Below are positions 41,711 to 51,307 of a DNA stretch of 64,000 nucleotides, one piece after another (within the stretch, counting starts at the first letter, position 1; each line of letters begins with the position of its first letter). The notes under the pieces are model-generated. The model ran no database searches and was not told where the DNA came from. It was given only the letters and a program-made list of their open reading frames with translations. This DNA comes from Bacteroides acidifaciens (GTDB lineage Bacteria > Bacteroidota > Bacteroidia > Bacteroidales > Bacteroidaceae), in NCBI RefSeq assembly GCF_903181435.1, contig NZ_CAEUHO010000001.1:2852001-2916000 (forward strand). The letters run 5' to 3'. The position numbers were made by a program, and so were the translations under genes.

Positions 41711-44674
41711 ATGAAACACAAATTATCTCTTTTTGTATTTCTGCTGGCTGCACTGCCTTTCATCAACGGTCAGGCATCCGAACGCCAAAAATACAATTTC
41801 AATAGCGAATGGAAGTTACAGGTAGGAGACTTTCAAAAGGCTAAAGACGCTAAATTTGACGACAGTAAATGGAAACAAGTAACTTTGCCTCATGCCTTCA
41901 ATGAAGATGAAGCATTCAAGCTTTCCATCGAACAACTGACGGATACGGTGGTGTGGTATCGTAAAAGTTTCCGGATACCGGGGCTGAAAAGTAACCAAAA
42001 GGTATTCATCGAATTCGAGGGAGTACGCCAGCGTGGAGACTTTTATCTGAACGGGCATAACCTGGGCAGACACGAAAACGGTGTAATGGCGGTAGGGTTC
42101 GACCTGACTCCGTATATCAAAGAAGGGGAAAATGTGATTGCCGTACGCACCGATAATAATTGGATGTACAGGGAAGAGGGTACAAACTCCAAATTCCAGT
42201 GGAACGACCGTAACTTCAATGCCAATTACGGTGGTATCCCCAAGAATGTATTCCTTTATGTGACTGATAATGTATATCAGACTCTTCCTTTATACAGCAA
42301 TCTGAAAACGACAGGTGTATATGTATACGCCAAGGATATCGACGTGAAAGGACGCAAGGCGACGATTCATGCCGAGTCGGAAGTAAGAAATGACAGCAAG
42401 GCACCCCGGCAGTTCAGTTATCAAGTGACGGTACTTGATGCGGACGGCAAGCTAATGAAAACTTTTCAAGGGGATAAGGTGACTTTGAAAGCCGGAGAGA
42501 CAAAGACGGTAAAAGCTTCCGCACCTGTCGGCGGACTTCATTTCTGGAGTTGGGGATACGGTTATCTGTACACGGTAAAAACAGCATTGAAAGATGAAAA
42601 CAACCAAGTATTCGATGAAGTAAGTACCCGTACAGGATTCCGCAAGACACGCTTTGCCGAGGGTAAGATTTGGCTGAACGACCGTATTATCCAAATGAAA
42701 GGATATGCGCAACGCACCAGCAACGAATGGCCGGCAGTAGGTTTGTCCGTACCTGCCTGGTTGAGCGATTACTCCAATGACTTGATGGTGAAAAGCAACG
42801 CGAATCTGGTTCGCTGGATGCACGTCACCCCATGGAAACAGGATGTGGAATCTTGCGACCGTGTGGGGTTGATACAGGCAATGCCTGCCGGAGACGCTGA
42901 AAAAGACCGTGAAGGACGCCAATGGGAACAACGGGTGGAACTGATGCGCGACGCGATTATCTACAACCGTAACAATCCGAGTATCCTGTTCTACGAATGT
43001 GGCAACAAGGCTATCAGTCGCGAGCACATGATAGAAATGAAGGCTGTCCGTGATAAGTATGACCCGTTCGGCGGACGTGCTATCGGTTCGCGCGAAATGC
43101 TGGACATTCGCGAAGCGGAATATGGCGGCGAGATGCTGTATATCAACAGAAGTGAGCATCACCCGATGTGGGCGACCGAATATTGCCGCGACGAAGGTCT
43201 GAGAAAATACTGGGACGAATACAGCTATCCTTTCCACAAGGAAGGTGACGGCCCGCTTTATAAAGGCAGACCGGCTACCGACTACAACCGTAATCAGGAC
43301 GAACTTGCCATTACCATGATAGCACGTTGGTATGATTACTGGCGCGAACGTCCCGGAACAGGCAACAGGGTCAGCTCCGGTGGTACTAAGATTATCTTCT
43401 CCGATACCAACACCCATTACCGGGGTGCGGAAAACTACCGCAGAAGCGGAGTGACGGACGCTATGCGCATCGAGAAAGACGCTTTTTTCGCACATCAGGT
43501 AATGTGGAACGGCTGGGTGGATACGGAAGCAGACCAGACATACATCATCGGTCACTGGAACTATCCTGGCAATACGGTAAAACCCGTACATGTGGTATCT
43601 ACCGGAGAAGAGGTGGAACTTTTCCTGAACGGTGAATCACTGGGTAAGGGCAAACGGCAATATAATTTCCTCTTCACTTTCGATAAAGTTCCCTTCAAAC
43701 CGGGGAAACTGGAAGCTGTCAGCTATAACAAGGCAGGAAAAGAAATCAGCCGTTATGCAATCCATACAGCCGGTGAAGCTGCCAAATTAAAACTTACCGC
43801 TATCCAAAATCCCGAAGGATTCCATGCAGACGGTGCGGATATGGCATTGATACAGGTGGAAGTGGTGGATAAAGACGGAAGACGTTGCCCGCTGGATAAC
43901 CGTACGGTTCAGTTCACGCTCGGCGGCAATGCCGAATGGCGCGGCGGTATTGCGCAAGGCGAAAACAATCATATCCTCGATACGAATCTTCCGGTAGAAT
44001 GTGGCATCAACCGCGCACTCATCCGCAGTACGACCACTGCCGGAAAGGTGACTCTGACCGCACAAGCGGAAGGACTTCCCGCCGCTACCCTCACTTTGGA
44101 AACAGTGCCCGTGAAAGTGACTGAAGGTTTAAGCGGTTATCTTCCTCAGACTACTTTGAAAGGCAGACTGGATAGAGGTGAAACGCCTTCTACCCCTTCC
44201 TATAAAGATAGTAAAAAGGGAGTACGCATCGTTTCGGCAAAAGCGGGAGCCAACAACCGAGATGCGGAAAAGAGCTTCGACGACATCGAACTGACCGAAT
44301 GGAAAAATGACGGTAAACTCAGCACTGCATGGATTACCTATACACTGGAAAGGGAAGCCGAAATAGATGATATATGTATCAAGCTGCAAGGATGGCGCTC
44401 ACGCAGTTATCCGCTGGAAGTGTACGCAGGAAATACTCTGATTTGGAGCGGTAACACGGAAAAGAGCCTGGGATATATTCATCTCGATGTAGAAAAACCG
44501 GTACGCGCCAATACGATTACCATTCGTCTGAAAGGAAATACGAGTGATAAAGACGCTTTCGGACAGATAATCGAAGTGGAAGCCAAAGCTGCCAATAAAA
44601 TGGAACTGGAAAAGAGCAGTAGCAGGAACCAGTTAAGAATCATCGAGGTAGAGTTTCTCGAAACTATCAGATAA
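41711..44674 (+). CDS. Glycoside hydrolase family 2 (beta-galactosidase-like), unusual active site
   Basis: A 987-residue secreted GH2 protein starting at the ATG at 41711. The order is an N-terminal sugar-binding domain (WKQVTLPHAFN, FYLNGHNLGRHENG), an Ig-like domain, a TIM barrel (TGFRKTRFAEGKIWLNDR to about 600), and C-terminal beta domains, the last resembling a galactose-binding module. The candidate nucleophile Glu is in MWATEYCRD. At the acid/base site most members have GNE; here it reads YECGNKA, with Lys433 in place of Glu. In a pectin locus GH2 would trim galactan or modified galacturonate side chains. The change may alter mechanism or abolish activity. Confidence 0.85.
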   Translation: MKHKLSLFVFLLAALPFINGQASERQKYNFNSEWKLQVGDFQKAKDAKFDDSKWKQVTLPHAFNEDEAFKLSIEQLTDTVVWYRKSFRIPGLKSNQKVFIEFEGVRQRGDFYLNGHNLGRHENGVMAVGFDLTPYIKEGENVIAVRTDNNWMYREEGTNSKFQWNDRNFNANYGGIPKNVFLYVTDNVYQTLPLYSNLKTTGVYVYAKDIDVKGRKATIHAESEVRNDSKAPRQFSYQVTVLDADGKLMKTFQGDKVTLKAGETKTVKASAPVGGLHFWSWGYGYLYTVKTALKDENNQVFDEVSTRTGFRKTRFAEGKIWLNDRIIQMKGYAQRTSNEWPAVGLSVPAWLSDYSNDLMVKSNANLVRWMHVTPWKQDVESCDRVGLIQAMPAGDAEKDREGRQWEQRVELMRDAIIYNRNNPSILFYECGNKAISREHMIEMKAVRDKYDPFGGRAIGSREMLDIREAEYGGEMLYINRSEHHPMWATEYCRDEGLRKYWDEYSYPFHKEGDGPLYKGRPATDYNRNQDELAITMIARWYDYWRERPGTGNRVSSGGTKIIFSDTNTHYRGAENYRRSGVTDAMRIEKDAFFAHQVMWNGWVDTEADQTYIIGHWNYPGNTVKPVHVVSTGEEVELFLNGESLGKGKRQYNFLFTFDKVPFKPGKLEAVSYNKAGKEISRYAIHTAGEAAKLKLTAIQNPEGFHADGADMALIQVEVVDKDGRRCPLDNRTVQFTLGGNAEWRGGIAQGENNHILDTNLPVECGINRALIRSTTTAGKVTLTAQAEGLPAATLTLETVPVKVTEGLSGYLPQTTLKGRLDRGETPSTPSYKDSKKGVRIVSAKAGANNRDAEKSFDDIELTEWKNDGKLSTAWITYTLEREAEIDDICIKLQGWRSRSYPLEVYAGNTLIWSGNTEKSLGYIHLDVEKPVRANTITIRLKGNTSDKDAFGQIIEVEAKAANKMELEKSSSRNQLRIIEVEFLETIR

Positions 44675-44679
44675 ATCAG

Positions 44680-44720
44680 TTTTCAACAGGTATTAGTTTT
44701 TTCAACAGGTATTAGTTTTT
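44680..44720 (+). repeat. Tandem 20-bp repeat ahead of the esterase gene
   Basis: TTTCAACAGGTATTAGTTT occurs twice head to tail, with a third partial TTTCCAACA, in the 67-base gap between GH2 and the esterase. The second copy contains no clear ribosome-binding site. It may be slippage DNA in a leader. Confidence 0.6.
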
Positions 44721-44741
44721 CCAACATATCATATTTCTATC

Positions 44742-45620
44742 ATGAAGAATTTTATAATCCTTTTAATATTTGCATGCAGTTGTAACTGTATGGCAGGCAA
44801 CAATGAGCCTGCACACGTGATCATCACCGCCGGACAATCGAACACGGATGGACGCGTACCCAACGACCGCTTGCCGGATTATATCAAAGCTATGGCAACG
44901 GACACGGCTTTCACTACCGGCGCTTACAAGTATTGCAGAATTGCGCAGAACCGTACAGACGGAAAGTTCCGCCCTTTTTGGCCTAAAAGTAAAAGAAGAG
45001 CCAAGCCTACCACTTGGGGATATGACGCTATCACTTATTATTGGCTGGAACAACTGTGGCAGGAACCTTTCTACGTTATCAAATGGGCAATCGGCGGAAC
45101 TTCTATCGAGCCTTCCGCCACTTCGGACAAATCGGTTCACTGGTCGGCAAATCCTGAATGGCTGGCGAATAACGTGGCGACCAGCCAGAAAGGGCGTTCA
45201 TTGCTCCTGTCTTTTATCAATGACATAGACGGCTGCATTGACCATACATTATCCAAGTTGAAAAACGGTTATCAGATTGACGCATTCCTATGGCACCAGG
45301 GAGAAAGTGACCATGCTTATGGAGATAAATATTACGAGAACCTGAAAGCGGTAGTGACCTATGTGCGCAATCATTTAAGCGAGAAGACCGGAAAAGATTA
45401 TTCCAAGCTTCCGTTTATCTTCGGTACGGTAGCCAGAAAGAACAAACAGTATGGCAGTGAGGTTGAAGACGCCATGAAACGCTTCGCCAAAGAGGATAAG
45501 AATGCCTATCTGATAGACATGTCCGACGCGGAATTAATGGGCGACCGATTGCATTTCAACCAAAATTCGGCCGAATATTTAGGCAAGCAGATGTACGAAC
45601 GGATAAAGGCACTTCGCTGA
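44742..45620 (+). CDS. SGNH-type carbohydrate acetylesterase (sialate O-acetylesterase-like/CE6-like)
   Basis: A 292-residue secreted esterase with a signal peptide (cleavage near CMAGN). The catalytic serine is in ITAGQSNTDGR, the oxyanion region in KWAIGGTSIEPS, and the second block is FLWHQGESDHAYGD. The Asp/His pair lies in MGDRLHFN. This order is that of the SASA/DUF303 and CE6 families, which remove acetyl groups from sugars. Placed between GH2 and SusC in an RG-I locus, it likely deacetylates galacturonate or side-chain sugars after or during import. It is probably co-transcribed with GH2. Confidence 0.85.
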   Translation: MKNFIILLIFACSCNCMAGNNEPAHVIITAGQSNTDGRVPNDRLPDYIKAMATDTAFTTGAYKYCRIAQNRTDGKFRPFWPKSKRRAKPTTWGYDAITYYWLEQLWQEPFYVIKWAIGGTSIEPSATSDKSVHWSANPEWLANNVATSQKGRSLLLSFINDIDGCIDHTLSKLKNGYQIDAFLWHQGESDHAYGDKYYENLKAVVTYVRNHLSEKTGKDYSKLPFIFGTVARKNKQYGSEVEDAMKRFAKEDKNAYLIDMSDAELMGDRLHFNQNSAEYLGKQMYERIKALR

Positions 45621-45652
45621 AATGGCTATATTGTACTTTCATAGGGGGTAGC

Positions 45653-45748
45653 GTACAAATACCGGGTGTGTTTTTCTGCAATCAGTATGAAAATACATCT
45701 TTTCCGTACGAATACTTGAGCGTAATTTCTTCTAATACGCTTCCTTTG
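45653..45748 (+). promoter_or_regulatory. Putative HTCS-controlled promoter of susC
   Basis: GTACAAATACCGGG (45653-45666) and TTTTCCGTACG near 45700 match the region upstream of GH2. The -7-like box is TTCCTTTG (45741-45748). The shared layout suggests control by the same regulator. Confidence 0.55.
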
Positions 45749-45825
45749 CAGAGGAAGTCAGACAAACAGTAAACCGTGTCTGCATCTTCCGTTATTTACT
45801 AATTTAATCACTTAGAGATATTAAC

Positions 45826-48800
45826 ATGAAAAACATTTTGCATGGAAATGGCAGTTTGGGAAGAAAGATACAATATCTTCTTCTGACAACTCTGTTCGTA
45901 GTACAATCTGCCCTGTCGTTTGCACAGAACCGGACGGTGACAGGTGTAGTGGTAGATGAGAAAGATGAACCGATTATCGGTGCAAACGTCATGGTGAAAG
46001 GAACCGCCAAAGGTACCATTACCGATTTAGACGGAAAATTCGTACTCTCCGCTCCCAAAGGTTCCAAACTGCTGGAAGTATCCTTTATCGGATATAATAC
46101 TCAAACTGTAACAATCACTGACAAAACGCTCCAAATCAAGCTGACGGAATCTGCTATCGCGTTGGACGAGGTGGTGGCTATCGGATACGGTAGTGCCAAG
46201 AAAGGAAACGTGACCGGTGCTATTGCCAAAGTGAACGCCGAAAAGCTGGAAGATCGGGCATCGACAAACATCGCCTCCTCTCTGCAAGGACAACTGGCAG
46301 GTGTGGAAGTGCGCAGCACGACCGGCGAACCGGGTTCCGAATTGCAGATTCGTGTGCGTGGAGCCGCTTCTATCAATGCGGACGCCACTCCTTTATATGT
46401 AGTGGACGGTATTCCCGTTGATGACCTCGGCAGCCTCAACCCCGGGGATATACAATCTATCGAAGTCTTGAAAGATGCTTCGTCATCCGCTATTTATGGT
46501 TCGCGAGGTGCTAACGGTGTAGTTTTGATTACTACCAAGCAAGCCGGTGCGGATGATAAGGTCAGAGTGCAGTTCCAGGCTTCATTCGGTATTCAGTCAT
46601 TGGAGAGAAAAGTAGATGTGCTGTCACCGGAAGAATGGATTGAATTCCGTACCGCTTATAATAATAACAGATATATTTCCCAATATGGAAGCAAGGGGGC
46701 AACTATTGAAGATGATTACAACACCCGCCTGGCAATGATTGGGGGCAAAGAAAGCTATTACTTCCTGAACGACCCCCGCTGGACAGAACCCGGTTATGGA
46801 AATCTCCGGCTAATTGACTGGCAGGACGAGTTCTTCCGCCTGGCTCCGATACAGAATTATCAATTATCTCTTTCAAGCGGTCGCGGCAATACCAAATATC
46901 GTGTATCAATGGGATATACAGACCAACAGGGTATTGCTATCGAGAGTAACTATAAACGTCTGAATTTCCGTGCCAATGTAGAGTCTAAAATATTCAACCG
47001 GATTACTGTCGGAGTGAATTTGGCTCCTTCAGCCAATTGGAGTGACGGTGGACGTGTAGACGGCAAAGACCGCCAGGCGACTAACGTATTGACTATGGCT
47101 CCGCTGGCCGAACCGGAAGAAGGTATCTATACAGGTGCAGGCTCACGTCGCTATTATCGTTGGACAAGTTCCAGCAAGGTAAGCCCGATTGCTTATATGG
47201 AAGAGGTGACTAATCACGGTGAAAGTGTCCGCCTCAATTCGGCAGCCTATGTTAAAGCGGACATATGGAACGGGCTCAAAGCAGAAGTCACCGGTTCATA
47301 TAATTTCAGCAGTACTCAAAGCCGTTCGTTTATTCCAAGCAGTGTCACCAAATACAGAACTGACAGTGAAGGATACAAAACTACTGCAAACCGCACGGAA
47401 GCGCGTAGCAATAGATTCCTTCTTCAGTCTATCCTGCATTATGGCAAAACATTCGGCAGACATACCATCGGTGCAATGGCAGGTTACTCAATGGAAAGTT
47501 CCAACGGTTCTTCCAGCAGATTAAGTGCTACCCAGTTCCCGGACAATTCACTGGAGGTATTCGATATGGCAGATGTTGTATTGACTGCCGCATCAGCATC
47601 CATATCCACTCCTTCCCGACTGATGTCTTACTTCGGACGTGTACAATACGAATATGACGACCGTTACCTGTTGACAGCAAGTATCCGCCGCGATGGTTCT
47701 TCCCGTTTCGGTAAAGCGAACCGATGGGGCGTATTCCCTGCCGTTTCCGGTGCTTATCGTATTTCAAACGAGAAGTTCTGGCCGAAAGACTTCGTTATGA
47801 ATTCATTGAAGTTGCGTGCCAGTTGGGGAGCAAATGGTAACAACTCCATTCCAACCAATACAGCCCTTGCTAAGTTAAGCAGCGCCAATTATTCATCCGG
47901 TACTATCATCAACGGTTTTGCACCGACTTCTCTCGCCAATCCCGACCTCGGCTGGGAAAAGACTGAAAGTTGGAACGTTGCTTTCGATATGGGATTATTC
48001 AAGAACCGTATCTTTATTTCTGCCGACTATTATGTAAAAACAACTAAAGACTTGCTGTATCAAGTGAGTGTTCCCGCATTGCTCGGCTTCACCAAGGCAT
48101 GGGGAAATATTGGTTCTATCCGCAACAAAGGTTTCGAACTGGAAGTGACGACACAGAATCTTACAGGAAAGTTGAAGTGGACTACTTCTCTGAACGTTTC
48201 TTACAATCAGAATAAGGTACTTAGTTTGGGAGATGACAACAGCACAGTATTTACAGGATACGACGGAACAACGCAAGTATTTATGGTGGGACAGCCTTTA
48301 AGGTCTTTTTATATGTATGATGCTGTCGGGGTTTACCAAACACAGGCTGACTTAAAGAAATATCCTGTAATGCAAAACACCAAAGTGGGTGACGTTCGCT
48401 ATCGGGACACAAACGGTGACGGAGTTATCAATGACGGCGACCGTACCTTAATGGGTAAACCCGACCCGGACTATACTTTCGGTATGACAAATACCTTCAA
48501 GTACAAGAACTTTGACCTATCTATCCTGATTACAGGACAAACGGGCGGACATATCTACGGAGTGCTGGGACGTGCAATGGACAAACCGGGTATGGGAGCC
48601 AACGGTAACGTACTTTCACACTGGAAAAATATGTGGAAATCGGAAACCGAACCGGGCGACGGTAAAACTCCGGGTATCGACAATGCAAATACAGGACAGT
48701 TCTACGACAGCCGCTGGCTATATGATACCGACTTTATCAAAATAAAGAACGTCACATTAGGCTATCGCCTTCCATTCAAAAAGAACTTCATACAAAATGC

Positions 48801-48957
48801 ACGTGTTTATTTATCAGGCGAAAATCTCCTGATGTGGGACAAGTACGAGGGTGGTTTCTCACCGGAAGCGAACAACGGCGGTTCGAGCGGTGACTATGAT
48901 TACGGTTCATATCCGCAAGCACGGGTTATTACTTTAGGAGTTAATGTTACATTCTAA
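45826..48957 (+). CDS. SusC/RagA-family TonB-dependent outer-membrane transporter
   Basis: A 1,043-residue outer-membrane importer for pectin oligosaccharides, working with the SusD lipoprotein of the next gene. After the signal peptide (about 1-34) comes a carboxypeptidase-like domain (TVTGVVVDEKDEPIIGANVMVKGT), the TonB-box region LDEVVAIGYG, and a plug domain (LQIRVRGAASINADATPLYVVDGIPVDD, IEVLKDASSSAIYGSRGANGVVLITTK). A 22-strand barrel ends in ARVITLGVNVTF. No residues are missing. The downstream susD is 15 bases away. The SusC family is specific to Bacteroidota. Confidence 0.95.
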   Translation: MKNILHGNGSLGRKIQYLLLTTLFVVQSALSFAQNRTVTGVVVDEKDEPIIGANVMVKGTAKGTITDLDGKFVLSAPKGSKLLEVSFIGYNTQTVTITDKTLQIKLTESAIALDEVVAIGYGSAKKGNVTGAIAKVNAEKLEDRASTNIASSLQGQLAGVEVRSTTGEPGSELQIRVRGAASINADATPLYVVDGIPVDDLGSLNPGDIQSIEVLKDASSSAIYGSRGANGVVLITTKQAGADDKVRVQFQASFGIQSLERKVDVLSPEEWIEFRTAYNNNRYISQYGSKGATIEDDYNTRLAMIGGKESYYFLNDPRWTEPGYGNLRLIDWQDEFFRLAPIQNYQLSLSSGRGNTKYRVSMGYTDQQGIAIESNYKRLNFRANVESKIFNRITVGVNLAPSANWSDGGRVDGKDRQATNVLTMAPLAEPEEGIYTGAGSRRYYRWTSSSKVSPIAYMEEVTNHGESVRLNSAAYVKADIWNGLKAEVTGSYNFSSTQSRSFIPSSVTKYRTDSEGYKTTANRTEARSNRFLLQSILHYGKTFGRHTIGAMAGYSMESSNGSSSRLSATQFPDNSLEVFDMADVVLTAASASISTPSRLMSYFGRVQYEYDDRYLLTASIRRDGSSRFGKANRWGVFPAVSGAYRISNEKFWPKDFVMNSLKLRASWGANGNNSIPTNTALAKLSSANYSSGTIINGFAPTSLANPDLGWEKTESWNVAFDMGLFKNRIFISADYYVKTTKDLLYQVSVPALLGFTKAWGNIGSIRNKGFELEVTTQNLTGKLKWTTSLNVSYNQNKVLSLGDDNSTVFTGYDGTTQVFMVGQPLRSFYMYDAVGVYQTQADLKKYPVMQNTKVGDVRYRDTNGDGVINDGDRTLMGKPDPDYTFGMTNTFKYKNFDLSILITGQTGGHIYGVLGRAMDKPGMGANGNVLSHWKNMWKSETEPGDGKTPGIDNANTGQFYDSRWLYDTDFIKIKNVTLGYRLPFKKNFIQNARVYLSGENLLMWDKYEGGFSPEANNGGSSGDYDYGSYPQARVITLGVNVTF

Positions 48958-48972
48958 TAAAAGAAAGAAACT

Positions 48973-50577
48973 ATGAAACTATATAAATATCTTATAAGTG
49001 GAGGATTGGCTCTGACATTAGCACTGTCCTCATGTGAAAGCTGGTTGGAAGTAGAGCCGAACGACACGCGTACTACGGATTATTTCTATTCAACTCCCGG
49101 TGAAATGGAACAAGCACTGATTGGTATCTACAACGGTCTGCTCCCTATTTCGGACTATTCTTGGCTTATGTCTGAAGTTCGTTCGGACAATGCATGGACG
49201 GATAAAACAACGGATAAACAACGCGATTATATCGATATAGGAACGTTCAATCCGAATATTTCTACAATCAGTACACTTTCGAGTGCTTGGAATGATTTGT
49301 ACGAGATTGTAGCGCGTGCGAATATGTTCCTTAGCAAAACAGAAGGAGTTACTTTCTCTTCAGAAGCTATCAAAGACCAGTTTATCGGCGAAGCCAAATT
49401 CCTGAGAGCACTCGCTTATTTCGACTTAGTACGTTACTTCGGACGTATCCCTATCGTACTGGAGCCGGTATCCGTCAATGAAGCAATGGCTATCAAGCAA
49501 TCGGAGCCCGTGGAAATTTATGAAACAGCAATTGTCCCGGACTTGGAAGATGCGGTAAAGAAACTGGTAGATACTCCACTGAATTATCAAGGAAACGGCG
49601 CTTCAGCCGGACGCGCTACACTGGCTGCCGCAAAGTCCTTATTAGGTCGTGTCTATCTGACAATGGCGGGATACCCCGTACAGGATACATCTAAAAAAGC
49701 ACTAGCCGAACAATTATTCAGTGAAGTGATTGACTATGCCTTTGCCAACAATAAATATTGGGCTAGTACGTCCGATGAATGGATTAAGGTATGGATTAGC
49801 GACAATGATAATAAATATCATATTTTCGAAATCCAGTATATTGCAGCCAAAAACTACGGCAACCCTATGGTCTTCAATTCCGTACCGGCAGTCAACGACT
49901 CTTACACGAATATAGCAATGTCCGGAAACAGAATATGGTGTGAAAGCCAGTTGGACGCTATCTTCAAGCAAACCAACGAAGAAGGAGCGTTCATTGACAA
50001 ACGTTGTGCCGGAACTATCAACACAACAGAGTTTATTGATGAGGACGGTACCCCTTATACGGGTGGTGACTTCTTCCTCAAATTCTTCGAGCATAAGATG
50101 AAACGTAAACTTTTGGGATATGAGGATATTGACGGTCAGATTGCCGATCGTACTTATTTCCCTATCAATTATCCGCTCATCCGTCTGGAAGATGTCATGT
50201 TGATGTATGCTGAAATCGTAGGACCCACCGATAAAGGCAAAGAAATGGTGAATAAGATTCGGGAACGTGCCGGACTGGATGCTTTGGATAATGACATCAC
50301 AATTGAGAATTTCACAGATTCTGTAGACATTGAACGTCGCCGTGAATTGGCATCCGAAGGAATCCGCTGGCATGACCTGGTTCGTCAAAACCGATATGTA
50401 TCCGTATTACAGGATATGTTCAAACGCAATGGCTCTGATGCAAATGGCGTTATTACCAAACCGGAGACATACGAAATGTACAAACAGGTCACTAAAGACT
50501 CATACATCTATCCGATACCCGATTCGCAGATGAAGGTAAAAGAAGGATTGTATGAACAGAACAAAGGATATAATTAA
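48973..50577 (+). CDS. SusD/RagB-family surface glycan-binding lipoprotein
   Basis: A 534-residue lipoprotein (lipobox ALSSC, Cys21) that closes over the SusC barrel and binds the oligosaccharide. It has the family's N-terminal LEVEPNDTRTTDYFYSTPGEMEQALIGIYNGL, the TPR-like helices (FIGEAKFLRALAYFDLVRYFGRIPIV) and the C-terminal RLEDVMLMYAEI, KIRERAGLDAL, and RRRELASEGIRWHDLVR motifs. Length is normal. A strong terminator follows. Confidence 0.95.
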   Translation: MKLYKYLISGGLALTLALSSCESWLEVEPNDTRTTDYFYSTPGEMEQALIGIYNGLLPISDYSWLMSEVRSDNAWTDKTTDKQRDYIDIGTFNPNISTISTLSSAWNDLYEIVARANMFLSKTEGVTFSSEAIKDQFIGEAKFLRALAYFDLVRYFGRIPIVLEPVSVNEAMAIKQSEPVEIYETAIVPDLEDAVKKLVDTPLNYQGNGASAGRATLAAAKSLLGRVYLTMAGYPVQDTSKKALAEQLFSEVIDYAFANNKYWASTSDEWIKVWISDNDNKYHIFEIQYIAAKNYGNPMVFNSVPAVNDSYTNIAMSGNRIWCESQLDAIFKQTNEEGAFIDKRCAGTINTTEFIDEDGTPYTGGDFFLKFFEHKMKRKLLGYEDIDGQIADRTYFPINYPLIRLEDVMLMYAEIVGPTDKGKEMVNKIRERAGLDALDNDITIENFTDSVDIERRRELASEGIRWHDLVRQNRYVSVLQDMFKRNGSDANGVITKPETYEMYKQVTKDSYIYPIPDSQMKVKEGLYEQNKGYN

Positions 50578-50608
50578 GCGCAGCAGATTAATTTGTTTGA
50601 AGGTTAGT

Positions 50609-50651
50609 AGTAAAAGTCCTCGGGCGGTAGCTTTGAGGACTTTTACTTGTA
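50609..50651 (+). terminator. Terminator of the SusC/SusD operon
   Basis: A perfect 13-bp stem, AGTAAAAGTCCTC (50609-50621) with GAGGACTTTTACT (50635-50647), and a 13-base loop. The T-run is within the stem and short after it. Confidence 0.8.
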
Positions 50652-50674
50652 TATACAAAAAAGTTCCGGCAATG

Positions 50675-50705
50675 TTGTTTATTTGCCTGCCATCAAGTAT
50701 CTTTG
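50675..50705 (+). promoter_or_regulatory. Promoter of the small DUF3791 pair
   Basis: TTG (50675-50677) and TATCTTTG (50698-50705), 20 bases apart; the start codon is 25 bases further on. Confidence 0.6.
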
Positions 50706-50729
50706 TTCATAAACTGAATTTTAACGCTT

Positions 50730-50978
50730 ATGTGTAAACAACCGGATATCCTAGAAAGTGAAAAGATTCACTTTGCAGTCATGGCTATAGAAGCTGGAGC
50801 ACGAGAAATGGGAATTTTTCCTATGGAAATGCGCCGACGTTTAGAAAAAATGAACCTAATTAAACGTCTTCTATTAGACAATTACGAGGTGATGCACACG
50901 CAAAGCCTAAAACATGTAGGCGAGGATGTGGCCGAGGCTTTGAAAAACTGGGAGGCACAGGAGGGCAGTAAGATATGA
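50730..50978 (+). CDS. DUF3791-like small protein
   Basis: An 82-residue soluble helical protein. The segment FAVMAIEAGAREMGIFPMEMRRRLEKMNLIKRLLLDNYEVMHTQSLKHVGEDV fits the DUF3791 pattern, in which a YEVLHTQS-type motif follows a helix pair. Such genes occur in pairs or with DUF3990 partners in gut bacteria and have been suspected to be toxin-antitoxin-like, which is not established. It has its own promoter and is set between two halves of the pectin locus. The next gene, 16 bases on, is similar in size and possibly related. Confidence 0.65.
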   Translation: MCKQPDILESEKIHFAVMAIEAGAREMGIFPMEMRRRLEKMNLIKRLLLDNYEVMHTQSLKHVGEDVAEALKNWEAQEGSKI

Positions 50979-50994
50979 AAAGAAAGCTTTATAT

Positions 50995-51201
50995 ATGAGA
51001 GAACAAGTACTGTGGAGAAAAATCAGTCGCATCATCCTATTATTATCAACCCGATTAGAGATAAGCCCGGAACGGGCATTAAATCTGTTTTATGAAACAA
51101 ATGTATGCGCCATGTTACACGATTCCCGCTACGGTCTGCATCTAATGAGTGATACCTATATTATAAATGATGTATTACGTGAATTGCAAGATAGGCAGTA
51201 A
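50995..51201 (+). CDS. Second DUF3791-like small protein
   Basis: A 68-residue protein: ILLLSTRLEISPERALNLFYETNVCAMLHDSRYGLHLMSDTYIINDVLREL. It resembles DUF3791 members that contain an ALxLFYxT helix followed by a YGLHLMSDxYI segment. Closely linked to the preceding small gene (16 bases), so the two are probably translated from one message. A strong hairpin terminator follows. Function unknown; a paired toxin-antitoxin or regulator module is conceivable. Confidence 0.65.
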   Translation: MREQVLWRKISRIILLLSTRLEISPERALNLFYETNVCAMLHDSRYGLHLMSDTYIINDVLRELQDRQ

Positions 51202-51241
51202 TCTTAATGTCTATAAAAAATGAGAAGTCAGCCATTATTCA

Positions 51242-51288
51242 AAGAGGGGGAAAATTGCCTGCAATGCAACTTTCCCCCTCTTCTTTTT
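51242..51288. terminator. Convergent terminator
   Basis: A 12-bp stem, AAGAGGGGGAAA (51242-51253) with TTTCCCCCTCTT (51271-51282), followed by CTTTTT. It lies between the plus-strand DUF3791 pair and the convergent minus-strand genes and could serve both. Confidence 0.85.
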
Positions 51289-51307
51289 AACAGATTTATC
51301 TATCCTG

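Noticed and set aside
42452..43591. 379-residue minus-strand frame across the GH2 gene
   Set aside because: The plus strand encodes a full GH2 protein; the antisense translation shows no domain.
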